DNA of 62,156 bases from Culturomica sp. (lineage in GTDB: Bacteria; Bacteroidota; Bacteroidia; Bacteroidales; Marinifilaceae). Under the pieces are notes generated by a model. It made no database searches and was not told where the DNA came from. It saw only the letters and a list, made by a program, of their open reading frames with translations. Location: positions 1-62,156 of the forward strand of contig JAISVB010000018.1 in assembly GCA_031271755.1 (NCBI GenBank), written 5' to 3'. Position numbers and translations under genes: made by a program. Of the stretch, positions 1-7,822 are shown piece after piece. Every line of letters begins with the position of its first letter. Within the stretch, counting starts at the first letter, position 1.

Positions 1-40
1 TTGGGACGGCGATTCTGGCGGCGAAAATTCGATTTCTCCT

Positions 41-187
41 CTATGGTTTGCAATGTTTCCAAAATCTTTTCGTAACTTGCACCGAAGTTGTTCATGATAT
101 TTATATGATTGGTAGTCAAGTAAATATACGGATTATATCCGACATGAACAACTTTTTTATACATATATTTTAAATGCACAACGGGTT
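41..187 (+). repeat. Leader repeat, copy A (also at 13411-13553)
   Basis: This stretch aligns with 13411-13553 in the same orientation at roughly 87% identity by hand count, with about 16 substitutions and three small gaps. Both copies end in the same block (TTTTAAATGCACAACGGGTT, here 168-187) and both precede decayed AT-rich genes. Each holds a plausible Bacteroidota promoter. One frame stays open through both copies, but most differences would change amino acids, so a regulatory or recombination role fits better than coding. Bases 1-40 before it are open in one frame and may be the tail of a gene cut by the window edge. Confidence 0.8.
47..79 (+). promoter_or_regulatory. Candidate promoter inside leader repeat copy A
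   Basis: A TTTG at 47-50 is followed after 22 bases by TAACTTG at 73-79, which resembles the -33/-7 promoter pattern of Bacteroidota (TAnnTTTG) with one T missing. The same elements are kept in copy B (TTTG 13417-13420, TAACTTG 13442-13448, spacer 21). Conservation in both copies is the main support. Confidence 0.4.
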
Positions 188-211
188 GAAAAAGGTATTT
201 TAAGCGATGAG

Positions 212-645
212 ATGAATTTTATGACGAACGACAATATGTGGGACATTGGTGATCAAGGACAACCTACGGTGGACGGGTTTCAGAACTTCGCAGTTGGGTT
301 TGCCGAGATGATTAACAAAAAAGTGTCGGGTTATTATTTAAGTAATCCTTCAACACCGGATGTGGTAAATAGTATATACATGGGGCGTCATATTAGAAAC
401 GATGCAACGACATCATACAAAGGAGGAGTATATGAAGTTAACAGGATGACCTTAGACGGGACGGCTCAGCTTCATACTGATTGGCACACCCGACTTACGG
501 GCACAGTAAAACTGCTCGTATAACAGCATCCCCACAAGATTTTGCTTCAAAAAGAAATGCACTTGGATTTCAATATCCTTATCAAAGACCTGCAAATTTT
601 ATGATACTAACTAGAGGCTTTGCTCCAATATACTTACTGATATGA
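212..645 (+). pseudogene. Frameshifted remnant, possibly a JAB-like toxin domain
   Basis: The reading frame runs from ATG 212 to about 495 and continues in a second frame to TGA 643-645, giving roughly 145 residues once joined. The region around the shift reads GGVYEVNRMT, then HTDWHTRLTGHSKTARIT, then SPQDFASKRN, then PYQRPANFMILTRG. The WHT..GHS arrangement resembles the metal-binding region of JAB-like toxin domains found at the tips of polymorphic toxins, but the expected HxHP is HxRL here. The frame is also open upstream of 212, so the fragment could have belonged to a longer protein. Its stop overlaps the next start (ATGA at 642-645), which shows the two were once translationally coupled. 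Low GC compared with the metabolic genes. The family assignment is from memory and tentative; the gene is broken in any case. Confidence 0.5.
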
Positions 646-1249
646 AGAGATTAGTACCGGGAATCATTTTAATCACAATCTGTCGCTTGGTGTTGGGGCA
701 ATCTATTGTTCAAACAACTGAGGCTCAAGATGAGGCAATTGAAAGTGCCATCACAGATTTTCTTACATGCAGGTTGAGCAAGAAAAATAATGTATTTTCT
801 GTGAGTATATAAGAAAGGTGAATATGATAGCTATGAGATTAGCAATAATTTAATCGCATTCACCATAGGTTCCACCGATAACACGGATACTTTTTCATGG
901 TTCGATACGATATTGGGGAAGAGATTACGTAATTATATTACATTGTCCGATACTTTGGGAAGTACACGCTTGCCCACAAGGCATCTTATTAAAGATGGGA
1001 AACTGTTCTATTGGTATGATTCCGATTACGGTCTTACCGAAGAGATGATTAAAGTTTTATTGGATCATAATCTTGCTGAACGAATAAATGTTTCAGATAT
1101 ATCCTACTTAGGATTAATATGGTAAGCATCAAGATTTCGTTCATGTAGCAGACTACTATTTCTGTAAAAATGATCTGCGTAATTGCAAACGAGTAATAAT
1201 GCAGATCGCCATGGGTTGGTATAAACCACCAACGATAAGATGCAGATGA
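642..1249 (+). pseudogene. Frameshifted exported protein, partner of the upstream remnant
   Basis: The first 56 codons (642-812) encode a signal-peptide-like start (MKRLVPGIILITICRLVLGQ) and then stop. The sequence continues in a second frame from about 811 to 1125 (including DSYEISNNLIAF, GKLFYWYDSDYG, TEEMIKVLLDHNLAERINV) and in a third frame from about 1110 to TGA 1247-1249 (GKHQDFVHVADYYFCKNDLRN). Two frameshifts therefore interrupt an ancestral protein of about 200 residues. It overlaps the previous remnant by four bases, so it was probably its co-expressed partner; an immunity protein is one possibility. I do not recognise the family with confidence. The gene is inactive as it stands. 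Confidence 0.6.
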
Positions 1250-1262
1250 TAAAAGAATAGTA

Positions 1263-1295
1263 GAGGGTGTGTCAAGAGACTTTTGACACACCCTC
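1263..1295. repeat. 13-bp perfect inverted repeat, fused insertion-sequence ends
   Basis: GAGGGTGTGTCAA at 1263-1275 and its exact reverse complement at 1283-1295 enclose only seven bases. The arm resembles terminal inverted repeats of insertion sequences common in Bacteroidales (ends in TTTTGACACACCCTC). No run of T follows, so it is not a normal terminator. It probably marks an element that lost its interior. Confidence 0.65.
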
Positions 1296-1296
1296 G

Positions 1297-1387
1297 CAGG
1301 CCAACGGTATATGTGAACGATTCAATAGAACGATCAAGAACGATTTTTATGACATCGCTTTCCGTAAGAAAATTTCGCTATTTTTCG
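1297..1387 (+). pseudogene. IS481-type transposase fragment
   Basis: About 30 codons read QANGICERFNRTIKNDFYDI followed by [10 protein letters not shown]. This matches the segment around the third catalytic residue (the Glu of the DDE triad) in integrase-core transposases of the IS481 type, where a GICERFHKT-like stretch is typical. Everything upstream and downstream of the transposase is missing. It directly follows the fused IS ends at 1263-1295 and ends a few bases before the -7 box proposed for argF, so the upstream neighbourhood of argF has been rearranged. Confidence 0.65.
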
Positions 1388-1398
1388 AAGGTTCTCAC

Positions 1399-1406
1399 TA
1401 TCTTTG
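1399..1406 (+). promoter_or_regulatory. -7 promoter box for argF
   Basis: TATCTTTG fits the Bacteroidota -7 consensus TAnnTTTG and lies 36 bases before the argF start, giving a short leader. No clear TTTG was found at the -33 distance; the upstream sequence is insertion-sequence debris. Confidence 0.5.
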
Positions 1407-1442
1407 CGGGATCGTATTACAAACCCTTTATCGTTACATACC

Positions 1443-2444
1443 ATGGCATTCAATTTACGCAACCGGAACTTCCTGAAATTGTTGGATTTTACGCCGGCAG
1501 AGATCGGCTACCTGCTGAACCTGGCCGCCGATCTGAAAAAAGCTAAATACGCGGGAACCGAACAACCCCGCCTGAAAGGAAAAAATATCGCCCTGATCTT
1601 TGAGAAGGACTCTACCCGCACCCGCTGTGCGTTTGAGGTGGCGGCGCATGACCAGGGGGCGCACGTGACCTATTTGGGGCCTTCCGGCTCACAGATTGGC
1701 AAAAAAGAGTCGATGAAAGATACGGCCCGCGTCCTGGGAAGGATGTACGACGGCATCGAATACCGGGGATTCGCTCAGGAGATCGTGGAGGAGTTGGCCC
1801 GGTACGCCGGCGTTCCCGTGTGGAACGGGTTGACCAATGAGTTCCACCCGACGCAGATTCTGGCCGATTTCCTGACCATGACGGAGCATACGGACAAACC
1901 GCTGCACCGGGTAACGTATGCGTACCTGGGGGACGCCCGCTACAACATGGGAAATTCCCTGATGGTCGGCGGGGCCAAGATGGGCATGGATGTCCGCATT
2001 GTAGCACCCGCCGGGCTCCAGCCGGATCCGGCGCTGGTGGAGAGTTGCCGGAAAATAGCGGCGGAAACCGGAGCGAACGTAACGGTGACGGACGACGTGG
2101 CGGCCGGGGTAAAAGGGTGCGATTTCCTTTATACCGATGTATGGGTGTCGATGGGAGAGCCGCAAGAGGTGTGGAAAGAGCGCATTGAGAAACTGCTCCC
2201 GTACCAGGTTAATAAAAAAGCGATGGAGTTGACGGGCAACCCGGCGTGCAAATTTATGCATTGCCTGCCTGCTTTCCACAACCTGGAGACGGCCGTGGGA
2301 CGGGACGTGCACCGGCAGTTCGGTTTGGAATCGCTGGAGGTGACAGAAGAGGTGTTCGAATCTCCGGCTTCCATCGTTTTTGACGAGGCCGAAAACCGCA
2401 TGCACACCATCAAGGCGGTTATGGTGGCGACCTTAGGGAGTTAA
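1443..2444 (+). CDS. argF: Ornithine carbamoyltransferase
   Basis: A 333-residue enzyme that joins carbamoyl phosphate to L-ornithine to make citrulline (arginine synthesis, or in reverse in the arginine deiminase pathway). The carbamoyl-phosphate motif STRTR is at residues 57-61, HPTQ at 135-138, the ornithine-loop motif SMGEP near 234, and HCLPAFH near 273-279. Start at ATG 1443 gives the usual N-terminus; upstream in-frame codons are insertion-sequence debris. The SMG motif points to true ornithine specificity rather than the succinylornithine-using relative known from Bacteroides fragilis. No other arg or arc gene is in the window, so biosynthetic versus catabolic use is open. Transcribed alone, convergent with the STAS gene. 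Confidence 0.93.
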   Translation: MAFNLRNRNFLKLLDFTPAEIGYLLNLAADLKKAKYAGTEQPRLKGKNIALIFEKDSTRTRCAFEVAAHDQGAHVTYLGPSGSQIGKKESMKDTARVLGRMYDGIEYRGFAQEIVEELARYAGVPVWNGLTNEFHPTQILADFLTMTEHTDKPLHRVTYAYLGDARYNMGNSLMVGGAKMGMDVRIVAPAGLQPDPALVESCRKIAAETGANVTVTDDVAAGVKGCDFLYTDVWVSMGEPQEVWKERIEKLLPYQVNKKAMELTGNPACKFMHCLPAFHNLETAVGRDVHRQFGLESLEVTEEVFESPASIVFDEAENRMHTIKAVMVATLGS

Positions 2445-2447
2445 CTT

Positions 2448-2480
2448 CGCAGCTAAGTGCTTTTTGAATACTTCTGCGTT
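2448..2480. terminator. Weak shared terminator between convergent genes
   Basis: CGCAG (2448-2452) plus AAGT (2455-2458) can pair with ACTT (2470-2473) plus CTGCG (2474-2478), leaving a two-base bulge and an 11-base loop, followed by a short T run. It lies between argF and the convergent STAS gene. Confidence 0.35.
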
Positions 2481-2818
2481 TAGAAACTTTTCAAGGCGCT
2501 TTCCAGATCCGGCTGAATATCTAAGATCATTTGCAGGTGCAACAGGTCGAAGACCGCGTTGACCTCTTGGGAGAGGTGGGTGATTTTCATTTTCGAACCG
2601 TTGCTTTTGGCGGTCTTTTCCAACGCAATGATGCAGCCGATGCCGCTGCTGTCGATGAAATTGATGTTCCCCAGATCAAGGATCATCCGGGTGCCGGTTT
2701 CGCTCAACACAGGCTTGAGCAGATCCTTGACCTCTTCGGTAGTCGCCAGCGTAAATCGGGGCAGGTCCGTGAACCGGGCGATTTGTATACCGTCGCTTTC
2801 TTCTAATTTGATGATCAT
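2480..2818 (-). CDS. STAS-domain anti-sigma factor antagonist
   Basis: A 112-residue single-domain protein of the SpoIIAA/RsbV type. The hallmark FIDSSGIG lies at residues 54-61, where one of the serines (57 or 58) would be phosphorylated by a partner-switching kinase. It is cytoplasmic and would bind a serine-kinase anti-sigma factor or another regulator; no such partner is in the window, so its target is unknown. Full length for the family. Transcribed alone on the minus strand; a near-match to a -7 box (ATAATTTG) lies on the minus strand near 2846-2853, but I rate it weak. Confidence 0.88.
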   Translation of the reverse strand: MIIKLEESDGIQIARFTDLPRFTLATTEEVKDLLKPVLSETGTRMILDLGNINFIDSSGIGCIIALEKTAKSNGSKMKITHLSQEVNAVFDLLHLQMILDIQPDLESALKSF

Positions 2819-2973
2819 AGTTTGTAGTTATTAGTTTAGTTTTCTGCAAATTATAGTGAAATATCACCGTGTATAAGGAAACTGTACCACGGTGATACCT
2901 CTGTTTTGCTCTATCAGACCTTTAAAGGTAGGGCAAAAAAATGAATATTCAATCATTCGGAGCGATTATTTTA

Positions 2974-2992
2974 CCCTGTTGTGCATTTAAAA
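2974..2992 (-). repeat. Third copy of the leader-repeat core, inverted
   Basis: On the minus strand this reads TTTTAAATGCACAACAGGG. The first fifteen bases equal the core that ends the two leader repeats at 168-187 and 13534-13553. Flanking sequence shows no further similarity, so only the core is shared. Confidence 0.6.
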
Positions 2993-3147
2993 CAGATTCG
3001 TATTTCTTTCGCTGTTCTTTCTTTGGAATACGCGCAAAACACGATAGCATATAGTATTGCTGTTCGGTACACATTCGCATGAACAAATTTTATCCCGGAA
3101 GAGCAGAAAAAAGAGGTAAAACAAGTGAGGAGATCAATTATAACATA

Positions 3148-3155
3148 TATCTTTG
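3148..3155 (+). promoter_or_regulatory. -7 promoter box for gcvT
   Basis: TATCTTTG matches the Bacteroidota -7 consensus and would start transcription near 3162, leaving a leader of about 94 bases that includes the palindrome at 3225-3236. No convincing -33 TTTG is visible. Confidence 0.45.
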
Positions 3156-3255
3156 TAGGGCTTCATTAAATAACATTTCGCGTGGTGTGCTCCGGAAAAG
3201 CGGATGATTTTTAAGTAAGCAAACGTTTTCGAAAACCAAACAGTAACTATATCAG

Positions 3256-4353
3256 ATGAAGACAACACCTTTTACGCATTTTCACGAAGCGTTGGGCGCA
3301 AGAATGGCCCCTTTTGCCGGTTATAACATGCCGATCGAGTATACGGGAATCAAAGAAGAACACTGCACGGTGCGGGAAAAAGCCGGCGTTTTTGACGTTT
3401 CCCACATGGGCGAATTCTGGGTGAAAGGCCCCAGGGCTTTCGAATTGGTGCAGAAATTGACCACCAACGACGTAGCCGCCCTTACCGACGGCAAGATCCA
3501 GTATTCCTGCTTCCCGAATGAAACGGGCGGTATTGTGGACGACCTGTTGGTGTACCGTTTCGGTCCGGAAAAATACCTGTTGGTGGTGAATGCGGCCAAC
3601 ATCGAAAAGGATTGGAACCACGTGATGAAATACGCCCGGGAGTTGGGAATGAAAGAGGGAACAGAGGTGGAAAATGCTTCCGATGCGATCTGCCAGTTGG
3701 CCATACAGGGGCCGATGGCACTGAAGGCCATGCAGAAACTGACCAAGGCCAATGTGACGGATATGGAATACTATACGTTCCAGGAAATTCCGTTTGCCGG
3801 GATTGACAAAGTGATCTTTTCCACGACCGGTTACACCGGGTCGGGCGGGTGTGAGGTATACGCTTATAATAAGGATGCGGACAAGTTGTGGAACGCTGTT
3901 TTTGAAGCCGGTGCGGAGTTCGGGATCAAACCGATCGGCTTGGGGGCGCGGGACACCCTGCGCCTGGAAGCCGGTTTCTGCCTTTATGGTCACGAAATAG
4001 ACGACGACCATTCGCCCATCGAGGCCGGGTTGGGCTGGATCACCAAGTTTGTGCCGGGAAACGACTTTGTCAACCGGGCGTACCACGAAAAACTGAAAGC
4101 GGATAAACCCTCCCGCTACATGAAGGGATTCGAGGTTGTAGACAAGGGGATCGCCCGGCAGGGATACCCGATCGAAGATGCGCAGGGGAACGAGATCGGC
4201 GTGGTTTGTTCCGGCACGGTCTCTCCGCTGACCGGAAAATCCATCGGTACCGGTTACGTAAAGAGCGGTTTTCACAAATTGGGCAGCGAGATTTACATCC
4301 GTGTCCGCAACAAAGCGTTGAAAGCCGCCGTCGTACAGACCCCGTTTTTTTAA
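3256..4353 (+). CDS. gcvT: Aminomethyltransferase, glycine cleavage T protein
   Basis: A 365-residue cytoplasmic enzyme that moves the aminomethyl group from the lipoylated H protein to tetrahydrofolate, releasing ammonia. The N-terminus ([11 protein letters not shown], then [14 protein letters not shown]) and the central [11 protein letters not shown] are typical of GcvT, and the length is normal. The C-terminal barrel ends with [13 protein letters not shown]. It lies 49 bases before serC, so it may be read together with the serine genes, linking glycine cleavage to serine synthesis. The glycine decarboxylase partner GcvP is in the same window but 50 kb away; gcvH is not seen. Confidence 0.95.
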   Translation: MKTTPFTHFHEALGARMAPFAGYNMPIEYTGIKEEHCTVREKAGVFDVSHMGEFWVKGPRAFELVQKLTTNDVAALTDGKIQYSCFPNETGGIVDDLLVYRFGPEKYLLVVNAANIEKDWNHVMKYARELGMKEGTEVENASDAICQLAIQGPMALKAMQKLTKANVTDMEYYTFQEIPFAGIDKVIFSTTGYTGSGGCEVYAYNKDADKLWNAVFEAGAEFGIKPIGLGARDTLRLEAGFCLYGHEIDDDHSPIEAGLGWITKFVPGNDFVNRAYHEKLKADKPSRYMKGFEVVDKGIARQGYPIEDAQGNEIGVVCSGTVSPLTGKSIGTGYVKSGFHKLGSEIYIRVRNKALKAAVVQTPFF

Positions 4354-4402
4354 AGGATTAAAGCAGATAAATTATATCGTTTCATTACCAAATTATTTAG
4401 CC

Positions 4403-5479
4403 ATGAGAAAGCATATCTTTAACGCCGGGCCTTGCAAGTTGCCCGATTCAACGTTGAAAAACACGGCTGCTGCTGTATTGGAGTTCGGCAACACCGGTCA
4501 GTCCATTATGGAAGTTTCCCACCGTTCGTCCGATTTTCAGGCCGTATACGATGAAACCGTCGCCCTGTTCAAGGAGGTATTGAGCATTCCGGAGGGATAC
4601 TCCGTGATCTTGCTGGGAGGCGGAGCCAGCATGCAGTTCTGTATGATCCCCTTCAACTTCATGAAGAAAAAAGCGGGGTATGTAAATACCGGGACCTGGT
4701 CTACGGCGGCCATCAAGGAGGCCAAAATGTTCGGAGAGGTGGTATTGGTGGCCTCTTCGGAAGCGGACGGTTTTACTTATTATCCGAAGTTTACGATCCC
4801 CTCGGATATCGACTACATGCACATCACTTCCAACAACACCATCCGCGGAACAGAACTGCTGACCGACCCGGTTTCTCCGGTGCCCCTGATCTCGGACATG
4901 TCGTCGGACATTTGCAGCCGTCCGGTAGATGTATCGAAGTATGCGATGATCTATGGCGGATGCCAGAAAAACCTCGGGCCTGCCGGTGTAACGTTCGTCA
5001 TCATCAAAAATGAGTTCCTGAACAACGTTGTGGCCGACCGCACCATCCCGACCATGCTGCGCTACAAAACCCACGTGGAAAAAGAGTCGATGTACAATAC
5101 ACCTCCCTGTGTGAACATCTTTGCCGTGAAAGAGACCCTGAAATGGGTGAAAGAGATGGGCGGGGTGAAGGCTATGGAGAAATTGGCGATCCAGCGGGCC
5201 GACGCCATCTACCACATATTGGACAACAGCAAAATGTTCCGTCCGGTGGTGGTGGAGAAAGAGTCCCGTTCCAGAATGAACATTCCGTTCCTGCTCCGGG
5301 AAGGGTACGAATCGTTGGAAAAAGAGTTCATCGATTTCTGCAAGACCAAAAATATCGTGGGCATCAAAGGGCACCGTTCTGTCGGCGGATTCCGCGCCTC
5401 AACCTACAACGCCTGCACGATGGAAGACGTGAACGTGCTGACAACCGCCATGAAGGAGTTTGAAGCCGCTCATAAATAA
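4403..5479 (+). CDS. serC: Phosphoserine aminotransferase
   Basis: A 358-residue pyridoxal-phosphate enzyme that converts 3-phosphohydroxypyruvate and glutamate to phosphoserine. The start reads HIFNAGPCKLP, the family hallmark. The glycine-rich LLGGGASMQF is near residue 70, and the cofactor lysine lies in YGGCQKNLGPAG near 193. The C-terminus has GHRSVGGFRASTYNA, the phosphate-binding end. Length is normal. It is followed after 21 bases by serA, the preceding enzyme of the pathway, so the two form an operon with the DUF1015 gene. SerC can also act in vitamin B6 synthesis. Confidence 0.96.
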   Translation: MRKHIFNAGPCKLPDSTLKNTAAAVLEFGNTGQSIMEVSHRSSDFQAVYDETVALFKEVLSIPEGYSVILLGGGASMQFCMIPFNFMKKKAGYVNTGTWSTAAIKEAKMFGEVVLVASSEADGFTYYPKFTIPSDIDYMHITSNNTIRGTELLTDPVSPVPLISDMSSDICSRPVDVSKYAMIYGGCQKNLGPAGVTFVIIKNEFLNNVVADRTIPTMLRYKTHVEKESMYNTPPCVNIFAVKETLKWVKEMGGVKAMEKLAIQRADAIYHILDNSKMFRPVVVEKESRSRMNIPFLLREGYESLEKEFIDFCKTKNIVGIKGHRSVGGFRASTYNACTMEDVNVLTTAMKEFEAAHK

Positions 5480-5500
5480 TTTACCTTAACAGAGAGTTGT

Positions 5501-6424
5501 ATGGCAACAAAAGTATTGATAGCAACCGATAAGCCTTTTGCATCCGTTGCTGTGAAGGGAATTCGCGACATCGTAGAAGCTCAGGGCTACGAGTTGGTGT
5601 TGTTGGAGAAGTATACCTCCCCGGCTGAACTGATCGCAGCGGTCGCCGATGTGGACGCGGTGATCATCCGCTCCGACCTGGCCACCAAAGAGGTGATCGA
5701 CGCGGCTAAAAAGCTGAAAGTGATTGTACGGGCCGGCGCCGGTTACGACAACATCGACCTGCAGGCCTGCACCGGTAAAGGGGTCGTAGCGATGAACACG
5801 CCCGGACAGAATGCCAACGCCGTAGCCGAATTGGCATTCGGACTGATGGTGTACGCCGCCCGCGATTTTTACAGCGGTAAATCGGGCACGGAGCTGAAAG
5901 GCAAAAAATTAGGTATTCATGCGTTGGGGAATATCGGCCTGAATGTCGCCCGTATCGCCCGCGGTTTTGACATGGAGATCTATGCGTATGCTCCCACCAA
6001 GTCGGCGGAGTACATCCGGGCGGCCGGGGCGATCCCGGTAGAGTCGGTGGAGAAATTGTACGAAATGTGCGACTATGTCTCCATCCACATACCGGCTACG
6101 GCGCAGACCAAAAAATCGATCAACTACGATGTACTGAAACGGATGCCCAAAGGGGGCGTGGTGGTGAATACCGCCCGCAAAGAGGTGATGGATGAGGCCG
6201 GCCTGTTGAAAATGATGGCCGAACGGCCTGATTTCAAATACCTGTCGGATATTGCTCCGGACAATGCGGCCGATTTCGAGCCGTTTAAAGGGCGTTATTT
6301 CTTTACGCCGAAAAAGATGGGAGCCCAGACCGAAGAGGCCAATGTGAACGCCGGCCTGGCGGCTGCGCGCCAGATCGTGGCTTTTTTGGAACACGGGGAC
6401 GATACATTCAAAGTGAATAAATAA
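5501..6424 (+). CDS. serA: D-3-phosphoglycerate dehydrogenase, short type
   Basis: A 307-residue NAD-dependent dehydrogenase for the first step of serine synthesis. The nucleotide-binding loop is GIHALGNIG around residues 140-148, substrate binding uses RAGAGYDNID near 77-86, and the catalytic arginine is in VNTARKE near 222. There is no C-terminal ACT domain, so feedback by serine as in E. coli is not expected. The position normally holding the catalytic histidine (TPH) reads TPKKMGAQTEEAN, with lysine, and the usual DVFE glutamate region reads LSDIAPDNAADFE. A lysine-type variant of this enzyme is described in some lineages. Placement directly after serC supports the role despite the unusual active site. 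Confidence 0.9.
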   Translation: MATKVLIATDKPFASVAVKGIRDIVEAQGYELVLLEKYTSPAELIAAVADVDAVIIRSDLATKEVIDAAKKLKVIVRAGAGYDNIDLQACTGKGVVAMNTPGQNANAVAELAFGLMVYAARDFYSGKSGTELKGKKLGIHALGNIGLNVARIARGFDMEIYAYAPTKSAEYIRAAGAIPVESVEKLYEMCDYVSIHIPATAQTKKSINYDVLKRMPKGGVVVNTARKEVMDEAGLLKMMAERPDFKYLSDIAPDNAADFEPFKGRYFFTPKKMGAQTEEANVNAGLAAARQIVAFLEHGDDTFKVNK

Positions 6425-6439
6425 AATCCGAGGAGAAAC

Positions 6440-7693
6440 ATGGCAATAGTAAAACCCTTCAAAGGCTTACGTACTCCCAGCCAGGAGGTGTGCGAGGAAC
6501 TCGCCTGCCTTCCCTACGATGTGATGAACTCGGAAGAGGCGTCCCGGATGGCTGCCGGGAAACCCAAATCCCTGCTGCACGTGACCCGCGCCGAGATCGA
6601 TTGTCCCCCGGGAACGGATATCCATTCCGAAACGGTTTACAACAAGAGCGTTGCGAATTTCAAAGTGTTTCAGGAAAAAGGGTGGTTGGCGCAGGACGGG
6701 GAAGCCCGCTTCTACATCTACGCGCAGACTATGGAAGGACGCACTCAGTACGGAATAGTAGGCTGCGCCGCTTGCGAAGATTATTGGAGCGGCGTGATCA
6801 AAAAGCACGAACTGACCCGTCCGGATAAGGAGGAAGACCGGATGATTCTGACCCGTTACGTCAACGCGAATCTGGAGCCCGTATTCTTTTCCTACCGCGC
6901 CGTGCCTGAAATTGACGCCATCGTTGCCAACATTGTGAAAAACGAAAAGGCGGCGTATGATTTTGTGGCGGAAGACGGATTCGGCCACCATTTCTGGCCG
7001 GTGAACGATCCGGCCGTGAACAAACGGCTGGAAGAGCTCTTTGCGACCAGGGTGCCTGCCACCTACGTAGCCGACGGCCACCACCGGACGGCCGCCGCCG
7101 CCCGTATCGGGCGGGAGTACGCCGCCGGGAATCCGAACCACACCGGTAAAGAGGAGTACAACTTCTTCATGGCGGTACACTTTCCCGATGATCAGTTAAA
7201 AATTATCGACTACAACCGGGTGGTGAAAGACCTGAACGGATTGACGGAGGCGCAATTGCTGGAGAAATTGAACGCGAAGTTCACAGTAACCGACATGGGC
7301 TCGGAGATCTACCATCCGTCCAAATTGCACGAATTCAGCATGTATCTGGGCGGGAAGTGGTACAAACTTTCTGCAAAGCCCGGAAGTTACAACGACAACG
7401 ACCCGATCGGCGTTTTGGACGTAACCGTACTATCCAATCTGGTACTGGCGGATATCTTGGATATTCAAGACCTTAGAACCTCCACCCGGATTGACTTTGT
7501 GGGCGGGATCCGCGGGTTGGGCGAGTTGAAAAAGCGGGTAGACAGCGGCGAAATGAAAGTCGCTTTTGCCCTCTATCCGGTCTCCATGCAGCAGTTGCTG
7601 GATATTGCCGACACCGGCAACATCATGCCGCCGAAGACTACCTGGTTCGAACCCAAACTGCGTTCCGGATTGGTGATCCACAAGATCGATTGA
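6440..7693 (+). CDS. DUF1015 family protein of the serine operon
   Basis: A 417-residue cytoplasmic protein that starts MAIVKPFKGLRTPSQ, typical of the DUF1015 family (PF06245). A conserved ADGHHRTAAAARIG lies near residue 211, and another fixed stretch is the KHELTRPDKEEDR region near 118. The DGHHR signature resembles the active-site region of ParB/sulfiredoxin-fold kinases such as the free-serine kinase SerK. That likeness, and the position 15 bases after serA, suggest a reaction on serine or phosphoserine, but this is inference. Last gene of the operon, followed by a strong terminator. No serB (phosphoserine phosphatase) is in the window. Confidence 0.85.
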   Translation: MAIVKPFKGLRTPSQEVCEELACLPYDVMNSEEASRMAAGKPKSLLHVTRAEIDCPPGTDIHSETVYNKSVANFKVFQEKGWLAQDGEARFYIYAQTMEGRTQYGIVGCAACEDYWSGVIKKHELTRPDKEEDRMILTRYVNANLEPVFFSYRAVPEIDAIVANIVKNEKAAYDFVAEDGFGHHFWPVNDPAVNKRLEELFATRVPATYVADGHHRTAAAARIGREYAAGNPNHTGKEEYNFFMAVHFPDDQLKIIDYNRVVKDLNGLTEAQLLEKLNAKFTVTDMGSEIYHPSKLHEFSMYLGGKWYKLSAKPGSYNDNDPIGVLDVTVLSNLVLADILDIQDLRTSTRIDFVGGIRGLGELKKRVDSGEMKVAFALYPVSMQQLLDIADTGNIMPPKTTWFEPKLRSGLVIHKID

Positions 7694-7719
7694 CCCGGTT
7701 TGTTGTTCAATTTTCAAAA

Positions 7720-7754
7720 AAAAGAGTAGTTGCCTACCAAGCAACTACTCTTTT
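7720..7754. terminator. Strong terminator of the serine operon
   Basis: AAAAGAGTAGTTGC (7720-7733) and its perfect complement GCAACTACTCTTTT (7741-7754) enclose a seven-base loop. The A-rich left and T-rich right flanks make it work in both directions. It ends the gcvT/serC/serA/DUF1015 unit before the alpha-2-macroglobulin gene. Confidence 0.92.
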
Positions 7755-7822
7755 GTTTTGTATCCGTAGTAGCGTCCGTATCGCAAAAAAATTTATCTTT
7801 ACAATCGTAATACTATTGGATC

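Larger units (their letters stand above)
2819..3255. other. Intergenic region between divergent STAS gene and gcvT
   Basis: About 437 bases without a credible gene. It holds the inverted third copy of the TTTTAAATGCACAAC motif (2974-2992), a -7 box for gcvT (3148-3155) and a small perfect palindrome GTTTTCGAAAAC at 3225-3236, twenty bases before the gcvT start, which could be an operator. No glycine riboswitch structure was recognised by eye. Confidence 0.6.

Noticed and set aside
41-187. Leader repeat as a small conserved protein
   Set aside because: A frame is open in both copies and ends at the same TAA, but only about three of fifteen codon differences are synonymous and neither has a good start, so coding is unlikely.
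1049-1291. Minus-strand open frame across the pseudogene and insertion-sequence ends
   Set aside because: It crosses the inverted repeat and the third-frame part of a decayed gene; its product shows no family.
1263-1295. Fused inverted repeat as a transcription terminator
   Set aside because: The stem is strong, but no T run follows and the arms match insertion-sequence ends.
3000-3255. Glycine riboswitch before gcvT
   Set aside because: No tandem aptamer structure or typical conserved blocks could be recognised by eye in the leader; a covariance-model search would be needed to exclude it fully.
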